Assembly: GCA_037447655.1 (NCBI GenBank)
Contig: JBBHKE010001534.1
Span: forward strand, 186,001 to 250,000
Direction of reading: 5' to 3'
Origin: Zygnema cylindricum
Taxonomy: Eukaryota > Streptophyta > Zygnematophyceae > Zygnematales > Zygnemataceae
Length of the DNA stretch: 64,000 nt
Under the pieces are notes generated by a model. That model had not been told where the DNA came from. It saw only the letters and a program-made list of their open reading frames with translations, and did not search any database. Below, one piece after another: positions 11,483-23,646 of this stretch (position 1 is its first letter; the number at the start of each line of letters is the position of its first letter). The translations under genes and the position numbers were made by a program.

Positions 11483-12588
11483 GGGTGTGTGCCCAGGTAA
11501 CGGATACTTTTGAAGTAGTACTTTGTATTTTAGTGAAGATTCTCAGTGCTACACCGCTCATCGTTATTAGTGTTAAAACTTTATTAGTGTTAATGCGAAA
11601 TTATGATCATTAATTCTAATTAAGTGCAAGGAGAAGTGGCAAGTACTGTAGTAGTCCACGTCCTTAAACAATATTGTTGACACTATTTTTTGATTTTTGG
11701 CCAAAAAAAGTCGCAACCAAATCAAAGTTGCTAACACTAATAAGGATGAGCAGTGTAATTTGCATAGAGTTCAAATGAGACAATGAAATCGTTACTTTTA
11801 AATGTGAAGGTCATAGTAACGGTTGTAGACGACTACAAAACTTGCGACAATTGGTGACCTCTGCAATAATAATAGGCGATTACGCTCATTTTTTGTGACA
11901 TTGTACAAGTTTAGGGTTTTGTGAAGTTATGACGCCATGTTCGTTTGTCACAACGTTGACATAATTATTTAAGACTTCACAACGTGATCTTTCGGAAAAC
12001 AAAATTGTCGTTCCTCACTCAACTTCTCATCAAACTTCCCCTTTTTTATAGCTCTTTCATTTTACAACAATATTATATTTTTTCATTCCAATAAGTGTGA
12101 GATACGAGCGGCAATGTGAGATAGAGAGGAGAAGCGACGACTGCGTAGACTTTTACAAAGGACCCGTGAATAAAAATGGAGGTACGAAACCCCTGCGACT
12201 TAATTTTGTACGTGTGCGTGACGAGCGAGAAAAAAAATAGCAATACTCTTCCTTTTGCTTACAAATCCACTTTCGTGTGGCATGTGCACGGACGAATAAC
12301 TATTTGTTGTCTGAGTGGTGTTTTAACCAGAATCACCTCACGAGGTGGTTTTGATTTAAAGTTTTTTTATGAGTCGAAACAACGTTTTCGTGGGTCGAAA
12401 ACATACAAACGTCAAATTGAGTACAAAAGAAGGCAAAAATTTGAGTTCGTGCAAAGTATTGAGATGGCGTTCTTTATATCGTGGTGTTTACATTTTTTCG
12501 TACCGTAAAATGTTTACTCATTGTGGATTGAATTTTGCAAACAAACAACAAAAAATAATTGATACTTTAACACATAGGTACATCCTTT
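11483..12588 (+). mobile_element. PIF/Harbinger-like MITE H2, copy 2
   Basis: The left end GGGTGTGTGCCCAGGTAAC parallels the other H2 copies. The internal landmarks AACGGTTGTAGACGACTACA (about 11819), the GTTTAGGGTTTTGTGA block and the interrupted palindrome AATCACCTCACGAGGTGGTT (about 12331) follow in the expected order. The element is interrupted by a short M3 MITE at 11550-11757. Its right end abuts another H2 copy. No open frame resembles a transposase. Confidence 0.65.
11550..11757. mobile_element. MITE family M3, copy b (208 bp)
   Basis: The inverted ends are TACACCGCTCATCGTTATTA on the left and, on the right, the reverse complement of TACACTGCTCATCCTTATTA. The interval is absent from the equivalent position of other H2 copies, so this is a nested insertion. 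The element is non-coding. Confidence 0.8.
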
Positions 12589-12591
12589 AAA

Positions 12592-13650
12592 GTCGTGTGC
12601 CCACATAACCACAACTTTGAAATATAATTTTAAATTTTAGTGAAGATATTGTTTATTGCATTGCGTGTCGTTATTAGTGTGAATGTCATTTTCACAAGTC
12701 AAAACACATTTCCTCCATACACACTTGTTTAATTTTCACGTGGAGACAGCCACTCATAAGGTGAGAATCTTGCTTTTCAATTTCAACCATCATATTCATA
12801 ATCCGATAAGTGTGTAGTGGCAAACAAACATCGATAGTAATAGTGATACACGGTGTACTTTGAAGAAATCGTTACTTTAAATTGTGACAGTTGTAGGCGT
12901 GGGTGCAACTTGTGACGATAATAAACGACTACAAATATTACAATGATTAGTGTCGTTTATAAAATAGTTACTACCGTAAACATCGTGGTTTTGCGACATT
13001 GTACATGTTTTCCATTTCGTGACATTGTGATGCCAATCTCATTTGTGATCACGTTGTCATCAATTGAACCAAAACTTTCCACCAGGGCTTCCCATTTTTT
13101 TTTATCTTTTCTCAGTTGACGTGTTATCGAGCAACGCAAAAGTAGTTAAAAATATATATTTTATAACTTTTTCTCATATCGTACCGATATTCTCATGTTT
13201 TTTTTCATAAAAAGCATTTTTTTTAGTTTTCTCATAAAGGTACAATGAAGTTAGTGAACAAAACATTTTGAAGAGCCTCTTTCATATCATATCAATATTG
13301 TCACGTTTCATTAAAATAAGCGGAAGAGTATAGCAGAATGATATCAAGGGAGAGGCGATGACGAAATTTACTTTTGCAAAAGACGTATGGAAAAAAATGG
13401 AGGTCCGAGACCTCTAGAAAATGTATTTTTGTACATGCGCGTGACGGGTTGGGAGAAAATATTGTGTATTCTCCTTCGTGCCTATGGATTCACATTCGTG
13501 TGGTCCATCTGTAAATATATTTTTATTCGTTTCTCAAATGTTACTTTTACTAAAATCGACCCTCGAATCAATTAGATTAACAATTTGAAGATGACATAGC
13601 AAGACATGGCAGTGGGTACAAAAAAAAATAACGTCGATTTGGAGTCTATT
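12592..13650 (+). mobile_element. PIF/Harbinger-like MITE H2, copy 3 (diverged)
   Basis: The left end GTCGTGTGCCCACATAACC lies directly next to the right end of copy 2. The H2 landmarks TTTTAGTGAAGAT, TGTGACAGTTGTAGGCG and GACATTGTACATGTTT are present but more diverged than in copies 2, 4 and 5. The right boundary is not clear and the limit given is approximate. Confidence 0.5.
12655..12856. mobile_element. MITE family M3, copy nested in H2 copy 3
   Basis: The left side reads GCGTGTCGTTATTAGTGTGA. The right side, TAGTAATAGTGATACACGGTGTA, is its approximate inverted partner. It sits at the same H2 landmark (just after TTTTAGTGAAGAT) as the M3 insertion in copy 2. It may therefore reflect insertion preference, or one insertion followed by duplication of the composite element. 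Confidence 0.5.
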
Positions 13651-14992
13651 ATAAGATGACTCATTTTTTTTCTTTATTATTTTTTTTTTTTTTCAAAGAT
13701 AAAAATAGGAGGAAAAACGAGGACCACCTTGTGTCTATCATTCTCAAGTATGTCGCTTTTCTTAATCTCTCCCCCTCCCTGTTTATGTCCCACTTTGTTT
13801 TCATTTCCCTCTCCCCCCCTCTCTCCCTCCATCCCTAGCTACCTCAAATTTTTCCTCCATTTGTTATGTGCGTCATCCTCCCTACTTTCCCTCCCCCTCT
13901 TTTTTTTCTCTCTGATTGTTTGAGGTAAGATCATACGTCAAAATGAACAAACCGCGATCCATCCACAATAAAACAATAGAATAAAAGACTTTTTAGTATC
14001 GATATAAAGGTTGGTAGACGGGTGGTTCATGTCGGTTGACACACGCGTGGTTAACACATTCACAATGTGTGGTCGTAAGTTTCGGCTAACCTAAATATTT
14101 TGAAAATCATACCAATGTGGATATAGTTAACAAGTTTACTATGCAGCTCATAGGTATATAATGTCAGCCAACATAATTGATGTTAAGGACCCGTACAATG
14201 TATGACCGGTTTATGCCGACATGACGGTTGTTGACGGAGTGTTAACAGTTTCACCTAAAAGTCTTAAGTTCATATCTTTTGGGGCTCAATTTTCCATGTG
14301 TGGAAAAATTTAACTATGAAATGTTAAGATTTCTAACTCTTCTACCCCCCTTTCTCCCCACCCCCCCCTCCCCTCCCCATTTTGTCTTCGCACTTTTTCT
14401 CTCTTTCGCTAGCTCTCTTTCTTTTTTTCTATATTTCTTTCATGTCTCTTAATTCTCCTCTCTTTTCCGACACGTTGTAAAGAGGGGAAAAGAATTTTGT
14501 CCTTTTTTTTCTTCAATGGTTTAAGAATTTGAAGGTTTTGTTAATGTTACGTCTAGTATTTGGCATTAGGTCGTTAAACCCTAATAGAGTAAATAACATT
14601 GGTTGCCCCTTTTTACCAATATTTTTTCTACACTACAAGCGATTCAAGGTGTAGCTTTGGTGAAACAAGTTGGGGGAGTACGGGCATATCAAATATTGCT
14701 TGGCTATCAGATCTCTCCATATCGCGATATTTCCACCAATCGTTATTGTCAGGCTTTGAACGACAAAAACTATCGGTATACTAAAATGGTGCCCTGAATT
14801 GTCTGTCGTCGATATCTTTACGATACACATAATGAATTTCATAATGAAAAGGTCGGTGTCGTAAACACAAGAGGGAGAGCGTCGACTTCTCTCACCACGT
14901 CACGATTCCTTGCTGTCATGAATAACCATCCGCCATGTACATTTTTTTGAGACTGGAGCAAAAGTTTGTTCAGTTTGAGTCTTTGAGACAAT
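13651..14992. other. intergenic with pyrimidine-rich tracts
   Basis: Two strongly C+T-rich plus-strand tracts lie at about 13655-13920 and 14334-14475 (runs such as CCCCACCCCCCCCTCCCCTCC). No gene is evident. An isolated M3-like end, TACACTACAAGCGATTCAAGG, is found at about 14632. The promoter of the following SET locus should lie at the right edge. Confidence 0.45.
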
Positions 14993-17693
14993 ATGATCTC
15001 TCTGTCGGGCCATACACGAGCCTGCAGGACTTCCTTCTGTCACGTCGATGATTCATTTGCAGGCAAGCGACAGCAGAAGAAGCACTGCAAAGCTTCAACG
15101 CTGAGTAGAAGAAGTGGTTCTTTCCTCCGTCAATCTTTGGACACAGTTCAGTTGTCAGTTGTAAGGGAGAAAGGTCGACTTGTGCTGAGCATCTCCGTAA
15201 AAAGCGTATCGGCTGATGAAATATTTGCCGCTGAGCAGAAGGAAGACATAGCTTCTGAGTCTGCTGAAGAAAAAAATTTCAACGACTTGTGGAAAAATGC
15301 TGGAGTAATCCCTGGAAGGATGCCAATGAAACTGCAGACATTTCAAGGAGAGTCTGGAACACGGCGTGGATTGTTAACAGTCGAGGACTTGCCAGCCTGT
15401 GGCCTCCTATTGGCCGTTCCCAGTCGGCACGTGCTGGATGTTGTCGTGGAGTCAAGTGGAGACACGGAGATAGTAAAGTTGCTATTTGTAAACTTGCAAA
15501 AAAGCTTCTTGAAGCTGTGCGACAACCGGACTCGCTTTGGTACCAGTACTCCAGCCTTCTGCCTAAGCATGTCGAGGCAAGTACAGTACTAATCGCTATT
15601 AGAGTTACTGCATTACAAGCATTAATTTTTTATTTGAATTAATCACGCTACATTATGTTTTGCAACGTGGCTGGTCCACTTACTTAAATAGTGTAAGTAA
15701 CAGTAATTTATGGTTTCCGGTCATGAAAACACCACCTGGAATTCGAGTGATTTATCTCTAATAGCGATGGGCGGTGTATTCAGAGTCCCCCGCACTTTTC
15801 TGCTCTTCTACGCCATGAAAGGTAGAAATGATGCAAGTTGTTTTACTCAAATCAGGCTGAATTGTGCTGTCGATTGGTTTCACACTGTACGGTAAAAATG
15901 TAGGTTGGTTTCTAGAGATATTTCTGAATCCTGTGTTTGGGTTGGGGATGCAGTCACCTGCTTTTTGGTCCGCGGAGCAAATATCAAACGGAAAACCATT
16001 GTATGGCTCACAAGGCGTGGTTGGAAAACTCTGCAAAAATCATTGATGATGATTTGGAAGAAGCAGTTTAGGCGCTTCAGATGGTGTTTTCACGCGCATA
16101 TATCGGCATAAGAGAGGGTTCTGTATTGCAGGTTGCAAATACCTTCTACCTTCCGCAAACTAAAAATGATTCAGAGAGGCTTTTGAAGATCTAAGCCGTG
16201 AATATGCTATGGATTCTATTCAGTTTAAACGAAATGTTTAGTAGTTTCCTGATAAGGGCAGCCAGGCTGGCGGGCAGATTCTTGTGCCGTTTGCTGACAT
16301 GTTCAACCACTCTTATTCTTCAGCAAGGCGACGTAACAGTAAAGTCTCAGATTTGGCCGTCTGGCACTTCATAAGGTGAGTCACAAAGGTGTCACTTGAA
16401 GTTGAACAGCATTTTCTGAATTTTACACTTAGCTGAAACTAAGGAAGTTTCTTTTTGTTCTTTTAACCTTGTTGTAGGACATTGATTGGTTTTTTTTTTT
16501 CCTTTGGATGTTGGACTGAATGCATAGGCAGATGGAGGGGAAGCAGTAGAAATGTTCGATGTGTTAACTGCTTCGCGGCTTTCGGTAGGGCAAGAAGCTC
16601 TGATCGACTACGGCCTTCATATGTCGACTGAGTTTCTCATCTCGTTTGGCTTTGTGCCAAAAGGGAATCATTTCGATAAGGTTCAGCTTTATGGTGATGT
16701 CCAGGTTTACTTTTACAGCTTTTGATTTAGTTTTTTTTTATCGCTGATCCAGCATCATGTCCTACTTTCTTGTCCATTATCCGATGTGGGCTCTTCCAGT
16801 TACATGTTTGTTGAGGTAGAAACTGAAGTCATGTTAGGATGCAACTTGCAGGCATAGATGATGTAGACGAACGTGTTCATTAAGTTTCCTCTATCGAATG
16901 GCCAAGTTGGCTGTCTTCTGGTTGGTCAATCCAAAGCTGCTTTTATTGTTGCATGCAGTAGCAATATGGTTGCGACTTTTTTATGCTGTTTTTGCCGAAC
17001 CAACACCGTCCAATAAGTCTGTATCGTTTTGAATAAAATGTCTGAGTATCTAAACAATGTCTGTAATTCTTATACTGGAATTGCAACAGGATGTATTCCA
17101 ACAGAAACGGTACTTTATATTTTGCTGCTGCATGCCCGTGACCGAGAGGAAATATCTTTAATTCAAAACTGTTTGGAAGGAGATACAGGCTGGGAAGCTG
17201 CTGTGTCTCTCGCGACACGCAAGTCGGGCGGTAAACACCATTTGCTTTTTCCTCCATGCCAGCAAATTATGCTCATGAACATGGTTGATTGCCATGTAAA
17301 ACCTGAATAAGGTTCAATAAGAATTTATCGTTCTGTTGTTTCTAATACAAAACTACCGCAGTGTGTGTGGCTCTGCTTTTTGCTTCATATGTTGATGGCT
17401 TCAACTGTTCCTTTCGCAGCTCGACAGCTCATGCAACGCTGTAAAGCACTTCTGGATGCTTATGCCACAACATATGATGAAGATGATGAGCTTTTGAAAT
17501 ATTTTTTGTCAAAACAAGAGAGAGAACTACAACCATTTGATGATGAAGCGATGTTACAACGCTAAAGAGCATCGCATGGCAGAGAAACTCATGCTCAAAA
17601 ATGCCATGCTAGTTGCTCGACGATTGAGACCTACAAAGCTCTGTAGGCGACATGTGTATGAAAAGGTTGGATTGTTGAATTTAAGGGCGTGCT
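14993..17693 (+). pseudogene. Rubisco-LSMT-type SET-domain lysine methyltransferase, apparently broken
   Basis: Conserved pieces occur in family order. A Ser/Arg-rich leader (possible plastid transit peptide) comes first, then GTRRGLLTVEDLPACGLLL (SET start), LAKKLLEAVRQPDSLWYQY, SPAFWSAEQI, ALQMVFSRAY, the core LVPFADMFNH (16281-16310), GQEALIDYG (16588-16614) and a C-terminal substrate-binding segment (RCKALLDAYATTYDED). Two introns join in phase: a GC-AG intron at 15577-15953 and a GT-AG intron at 17231-17419. Lesions are also visible: a shift near 15455-15475, a +1 shift near 16010-16025, TAG at 16069-16071 where the family has Trp, and a +1 shift near 17552. The intron at 16376-16527 also joins out of phase. 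The neighbouring genes run over 1000 codons without frameshift, so sequencing error is a weak explanation. The family trimethylates lysines on Rubisco, aldolase or similar substrates; activity is doubtful here. Confidence 0.6.
15582..15778. mobile_element. MITE family M3, copy c, inside SET-gene intron
   Basis: The left end TACAGTACTAATCGCTATTA and right end (reverse complement of TACACCGCCCATCGCTATTA) share the AATCGCTATTAGAG-type core. The element is 197 bp and non-coding. It begins five bases inside the intron whose donor is AG/GCAAG, so the donor survived the insertion. Confidence 0.65.
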
Positions 17694-18577
17694 AAATCAG
17701 TAGGGAAATTACCTAGTACAAAGGTGTGGAGGGAAGCTGTAGTAATAGATGTGGAAATGTACAAGATATTGAACATAAGCCTTACGGTGTTTAGATCAGG
17801 AACTTTCTGGACTGCGATACCTCAAAAAATTCCTGATAGATATCATCCTAGAACTACACCATAGTTTTTTATTTTTTTTAGTTTTTTTATCGTTATCTTG
17901 TTCTACACCTGATGTCATTTTTCCTTGAATGAATTTCACCTTCAGCCTTTTTGGGAAATTTGACTTATTCTGAATAGCAGAGCTGTTCCAATATGTATGC
18001 TAGATATATGCCTTCTGTTTTCTTCCTTTCTGTTACTTAAAATCCTATTCTCCGCCAGCTGTGCATTGTTGTTTTGAATCAAGAGCTCATTATGGACAAA
18101 ACTTGTCACGAAGATACTGGCGGTGTTAGCAGATTATGACAATGGTGATGGCATGGTGACAATATTTAAGAAGTATTAGAGCTAAGCTTTCATCTGTATG
18201 ACAGTTCGATATAGTACAACAGAGAAACAGTTCCAAGTGTGAACAAAGAGGTTATTCTCACATGCTCTCCTTCTTTCATACTCACTTCAAAATGGTCATG
18301 GACAGTTGTTATTTAAATTTTACCATGCTTCCTGATTGCAAAAAGATGTTAAGAGCCTTTATACTACAGACATGTTTTCTTCCTACAAAATCCAAATTAT
18401 TTTACGTTGCAAATTCAGATTTTTCATGAGCTTGATTGGCAATCGCCTAAACAATCTTGGTAAAATTATGAACATGTGCTTACAAAGATATCAGCAAAGG
18501 ACTTCATGATTTACAGGGAGAGAATGCACATATACTTCACAAGTATATAATTTTAACACACGTTTTCTTTGTAAATG
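17694..18577. other. convergent intergenic spacer
   Basis: This interval separates the 3' ends of the plus-strand SET locus and the minus-strand membrane-protein gene. It is AT-rich with no open frame of note and presumably contains both 3' UTRs. No polyadenylation signal could be singled out with confidence. Confidence 0.5.
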
Positions 18578-21500
18578 TTAGCAAACAGACGTTTGTACAA
18601 ACATACAATTTTCTTGGCCGTACATTCCTGTGCAGTGAACCAATGTAAAGCTCAGCTTTTCAACTGCTTGTCTCACTGTGCCAAATATGCTCAGCACCTG
18701 ACTCCCTGTAAAAATTGGTTCTAAACGAAGCACTAACTGGCAAATAGGATTCGATGGTGTGGTTTGTGCTAAAACATCCGTAATTGTCGTTAACGTATTA
18801 TTGTTGACTGCTAACATCAGCAAATCAGTCCTATTGGAACCCATTTTCCTTATGGTTGTTTCTATGGGATCAGAAGGAGATGAAGAAGGCAATAACAGAT
18901 GTTGTACATGGTCAACTTCCAAACTAAATGTCCAATCTTTCAAAATTATACCTTTTAGTAAACCTGACAAATATTGATTGCCATTACTCCCAACCAACTT
19001 GGTATGGACTACAAGTACTGTACAATTTGTTCGTTTCTGTAACTCCTCCACCAAAACGTCGTCACCGAACTGTACGGAATAAACAATGCTCGAACTGTTT
19101 AAAGCGTCAAGGTGAACAGGTACACGGGATTTTCCAAGGACAGTATGTTGACCCCAACTCCCTATCCGACAAACAACTTCTGCCGGAGGGCCAATATACA
19201 CTCCAGGGAGAGACTGGAGTTCAGTAAATTCCTTCACACAAGAATCGAATGATCGACCTTTCATAACTTCTCGAACAGTAGAATAGTTTGATCCTACCAA
19301 CTGATCGTAAATTGCCTCCCATCCCTCTTCCCATTTATGTTTGACAAAACAAAGTTTCAAGTTAGGATTCTTTCCCGGCCAACTCCACTTTCTGACGTAG
19401 CTGTCCAATATTTCCCTATTCCACGTCAAATTTCCAGACGCCGGAGTACACGGGGCACATTTGGCTCCATTCTTTGGACCTTCGCTAGACAATGCCACAA
19501 TAGGAACACCCCATTCACTAAATGTAATAGGATGGACGCGTCTCGTCAAGACACAAAAATCAACATCCGTTTCTACAGCTTTAATTCCATACAAGGAAAG
19601 TTGCTGCTTGAATGACGCCTCCGAGTTTAAGAACTTGATTTTTTTCTCATTCAACTTTTCCAACAAGCTCAAACGGCTAAGTGCGACTAGACTCTCATTA
19701 AAACCTCCGAAGCCAAATCGGTCATTGAAACCGTTATAACTTGAACCCTCGGGAACAACATAAGTGTTTTGTTTGACAGACAGAACAGGAGGGGGACCGT
19801 TCCAAAAAGTGTCCAGTCGTGTCCGTATAATCCAGGTGTATTCAACTGAGTGTTCTTTCCTGAAATCGTCGATCAGATCCAAACAACCTTCGACAAGTTT
19901 AAAGTAGTGCAGAAGGCCCTGTCAAATAGAAACAAAAGATAAAAAGTAATGAACAACCACAGAAAAATCTTACGACATAAATAAAAACTCGACTTGAATG
20001 TTTGTTCCAGAATGTTTCATTACACAACAAACTAGTGCCATTCTGTTAACTAGTACCATTCTATTAACAAGTACACGATCCAATACCAATTTAAATCCAT
20101 AAACCATTCCACACCAGATTATGTTCTGTTTAAGCTGGATTCATCTTTTGGAGGATAAAAACTGGTTAAATTGAACCATAAACAGTGCGGACAACATTCT
20201 TTGTTGTAAACCAAATTACAACTACATGACAAATACTTGAAATACTTTAAGACAGTTTGTTTGCAAAACTTTGATGAAATGGGCGTGCTCTGAATGCCAG
20301 ACTTACCTGAATACCTCTGGGCGAACCGGCACCGGACAGCACATTTATGTGAGCTTCTTCTTCTAGCCACGGCCACTGTGGAGCCACACATATACGGGAG
20401 AGATTTGGAACATCTTTCAAGAGTGTCACTGTGTGAGTCTTATGGTCCAAAACCATGTTCACAAACACATCTGCATTGGGGTAGGCACTGAGCAAATGCT
20501 CTTTGATTGAAGGCCCCGTCAATTCAAAGTCTCTGGCGGCACCAACCAGACATATGGCTCCTCGTTCAGGTCCCTGAACACAAAAAAAGAAAATGGCGAA
20601 TTATAAAGTTGTTAAGGACTACGTATCCACTGGAAGTTTTGGCAAAGGCATCAAGCAGAGGGGGAGAGAGGATTAGAGCTCAATACATAAACACGAGAAG
20701 AAACAATCAATAAAATTAAGAAAGTGAGGAAGATATGGAGAGGGAGGAGTGTGAAAATGAGGGGGAGAGGGGAGCGGGAGAAGGAAGTCAGAGGGAGAGC
20801 GAGGGCGTCCTTCTATTTATGTCAAGCAGGTCATATTCATGTTTCTACTCCGAGTCAGCATCAATAGGAATGGAAGCTACAACTGCCCATGCCTGTTACT
20901 GCAAATTTATGATTGAGGCCATTGTGACCTCTGTTTCAGTAACCATCTAAAATAGCCAGAATCAGAAGCTCTGTATAAAACCATAATACACATGTTTGAT
21001 TAGCCAAATGATGATCCATGACTAACAACAGTTTCATTCGAGCAGAAGGAAAATGAGTCTAGAGGTTAGAATCCATATGTTCATAGTGTCTACACTATCT
21101 ATTGCAAGAGCTATAAAAAAGAACTCGGTCTATATTCTGCAATTAACCAGCCTGCACTAATTCCTGGCAATGATGGCATTTTCTCCTGAATGCCATACTG
21201 AAACACATGAAAACTGGCATGAAGACATGATACTGGAGTATCTTAACATTTACAATACTTTATAATTTAATTCACCTTCACATTCAATCCTCACTGGATT
21301 AGAGAATTGAGCTCTAAAACACACAAATGAAGCTGAAATATAGGCATCAAACTCCTTTTGGATCCCTTATCCCCAAAGCTGGCATTAAATGCCACCAAAA
21401 AAAAAAAACATGATGATGAAAAGGTGAATGACACTTGAAGCAAACAATGAAGAGCACGTCAAGTGGTGAATTTCGACCTTCGAAAAGAAATTATTCATTT

Positions 21501-22433
21501 CATTCCACACACGTCACATGTTAATAAGCATTAGATAGAAAACAAGGAGTGATTTCAAACTAAACGCAGATTTTAAATTGAAGGTTGCAATCAAGACTAT
21601 ATGCTCCCCAAATTCGTAACCGGGATAGCTCCAGAATGTACAGTCCGATGACCCGGTTTGTATTCTACACAGAAAAATAACTTATTTTATACAAATCATG
21701 ATCAGCAGATATCTTCGAATTATTTACTCGTTGAAAGTTAATGACAAACTGAATTTTTCCGTAGACATGCTCATCACAAGCTAATTGTTGTCCATGCACT
21801 TTCACAAAGTGCTGTTTGGTTTGCATGTCTGATAGAAGAAATTGACTTTTTAGTGCATGCGAAACTGGATCAATAAAACTGCTCCTAAAGTTGAAAAGTT
21901 TCCGAAAATTCAGCCACTTTACAGCTTCCGGCAACAACATAACCAAATGTCTATCCTATTTTCTTTCAACATTACATGGTAACTCTCTGTTTGCATCTTG
22001 AAAAATTATATCATAAGAGTGCATTCACCATATGCTTTACACTTGAGTTTCTAAATCTGAATACTGCAATTTTCTCGTTCATATGAAAAGAACGAGATAA
22101 GGGAGCCAAGGTCAAGGTTCATAGTTTATATCAAGATTAAGTTCAAGATTTTGCTTGGAACTGTGTGAATGTTCTGCAGATACTGGTCAACATTTCGAAA
22201 AAATGACTCACCTGCTCTTTTAAATATCTCGCAGTATTTGTCAACGTAATATTTGTCCATGTCGTATTTGTCAATTCTCCAGCATCTCCCTCTCCAGCTT
22301 CTTTAGCAATAGGGGACTTGACAAAGCTTTTCACGAACCAACAAGAGAACCCGACTGACAAACAGACAATAACAGTCCCGAACCACTTTCCTTTTGATGC
22401 CTTCCAGAAAGCTGGAAACATCGAAGTCGACAT
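18578..22433 (-). CDS. type II membrane protein, glycosyltransferase-like plus methyltransferase-like domains
   Basis: Three exons on the minus strand, 22433-22212, 20573-20307 and 19918-18578, all join in phase 0 (introns 1638 and 388 bases, GTGAGT/CAG and GTAAGT/CAG) to give 609 residues. Exon 1 encodes a short basic tail and one hydrophobic anchor (about residues 18-35), then a Thr/Asn-rich stalk, so a Golgi type II topology is likely. Exons 2-3 show AICLVGAARDFELTGPSI, RTRLD (195-199), and NDRFGFGGFN (about 228-237), a pattern I associate with glycosyltransferase-like proteins of plants and algae. The C-terminal part (SIVYSVQFGDD, about 440-450, then NCTVLVVHTK) resembles METTL24-type methyltransferase domains but lacks their usual GDGG-like start. 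Exon structure is well supported; function is inferred. The substrate is unknown. Confidence 0.8.
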
Positions 22434-23620
22434 TACAGACGGACAACAAATGAGTGAATATCGTCGTTCCCAACCTGTTCAACTCAGCTTAAGATCAATA
22501 TAAATCGTATTCGATAAATTGAATAATAAAAGACGGCGTTTTACTGGATTGTAACCAGGATCCACGCAGTTTTATTAATGATGAATGATACTGATATACT
22601 TACTATACTGTCACCACTGATAAAATCGCTTGCAATACCACAGCTCACAAAAGGTTACCAAAACGGAAACATTCACGACTCATTAACACATCACATCGAC
22701 CAACATACAGATTTATTACGAAACTCGCTCTAGCTCTTCCTTTTCTCCTCTCTGCTCACTGCAATACTCTGACACAAAAGAGGCCTGAAGATAACTGTAT
22801 GGTACAATGAGTGTAGACGGCACAATTACTGACAAAGCAAAATAGTGCCGGAAGCATATTGTATATTGTCGACGCTACAAACGTTGTTCAAAAGTAGGTG
22901 AAAGTAGGCCCATACAATATGCCTATTGTATGCAAAACATACAATATGAACATAAGACCCATATTGTATTCGGAGCTATTCGGACCAATTAAAACATTCG
23001 GACAAAATATTGGACCAATTAAAACATTCGGACCAAATATTTTTATTTACACCGTCAGATTCGGACGATCGGACGGTCTCTGATCAAAGTAGCTATCTAA
23101 GAAGATAACATGAAAAGCCTATAACACAACTTACGATAGAGGCGCCGACCAAAGGCCTACCATAAAAACGCCACTTTTGAACTATGCTACAAATGAAGTA
23201 TCACGGACGAAACAAAAAACGTTCAATTATCGACGGTGCAGACGAAGCATCACGACGGTGCAAACTCGTACGCGACGATACCTGGACGAAACAAACTCCT
23301 ACACTAACCATATAATCGACGGTGGAGACAAAGTATCACTTGCGAAACAAACTCATAGCCTGTTCCCACCGGAAAAAAATTCACTTCCGCAACAGACGGG
23401 CGTTCGAATAATGTACGGATTTCCGAGCACCGACTTTTTTTTTTCGGAAATTTTCGGAAAACCGTACAAACTAACTTCCTCAAAATATTGGGGGATATTG
23501 AAGTCGGGTTAAAGTACAGTACTGTAGCGTATTTATGTGAAACAGACCAACGGTAACCCGAAAAGCTGACGTAGCAAAAACAACATCATAACGGCTATTT
23601 CGTTGTTTTCGCGTGTATTA
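22434..23620. other. upstream region of the membrane-protein gene
   Basis: The promoter of the minus-strand gene should lie just right of 22433. No gene is seen. A 32-base direct repeat (landmark GGACCAATTAAAACATTCGGAC) occurs twice at about 22984-23040. ACAATAT words cluster just before it (22857-22970). Confidence 0.5.
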
Positions 23621-23646
23621 CGGTGTGTCCCCATGTGTTCAAGTAA

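Noticed and set aside
10015-11613. Several open frames of 60-118 codons upstream of the GT21 gene
   Set aside because: They overlap on both strands, show no family motifs, and lie in sequence with the same word composition as the non-coding repeats.
15445-15475. A 23-base intron bridging the first SET frame shift
   Set aside because: GT...AG combinations of that length fit arithmetically, but other introns here are 150 to 1638 bases (one uncertain 45-base case), so a lesion is more likely.
17553-17567. A 15-base intron (GT...AG) that might rescue the SET frame
   Set aside because: Its length is a multiple of three and does not restore the observed +1 shift; such short introns are not seen elsewhere in the window.
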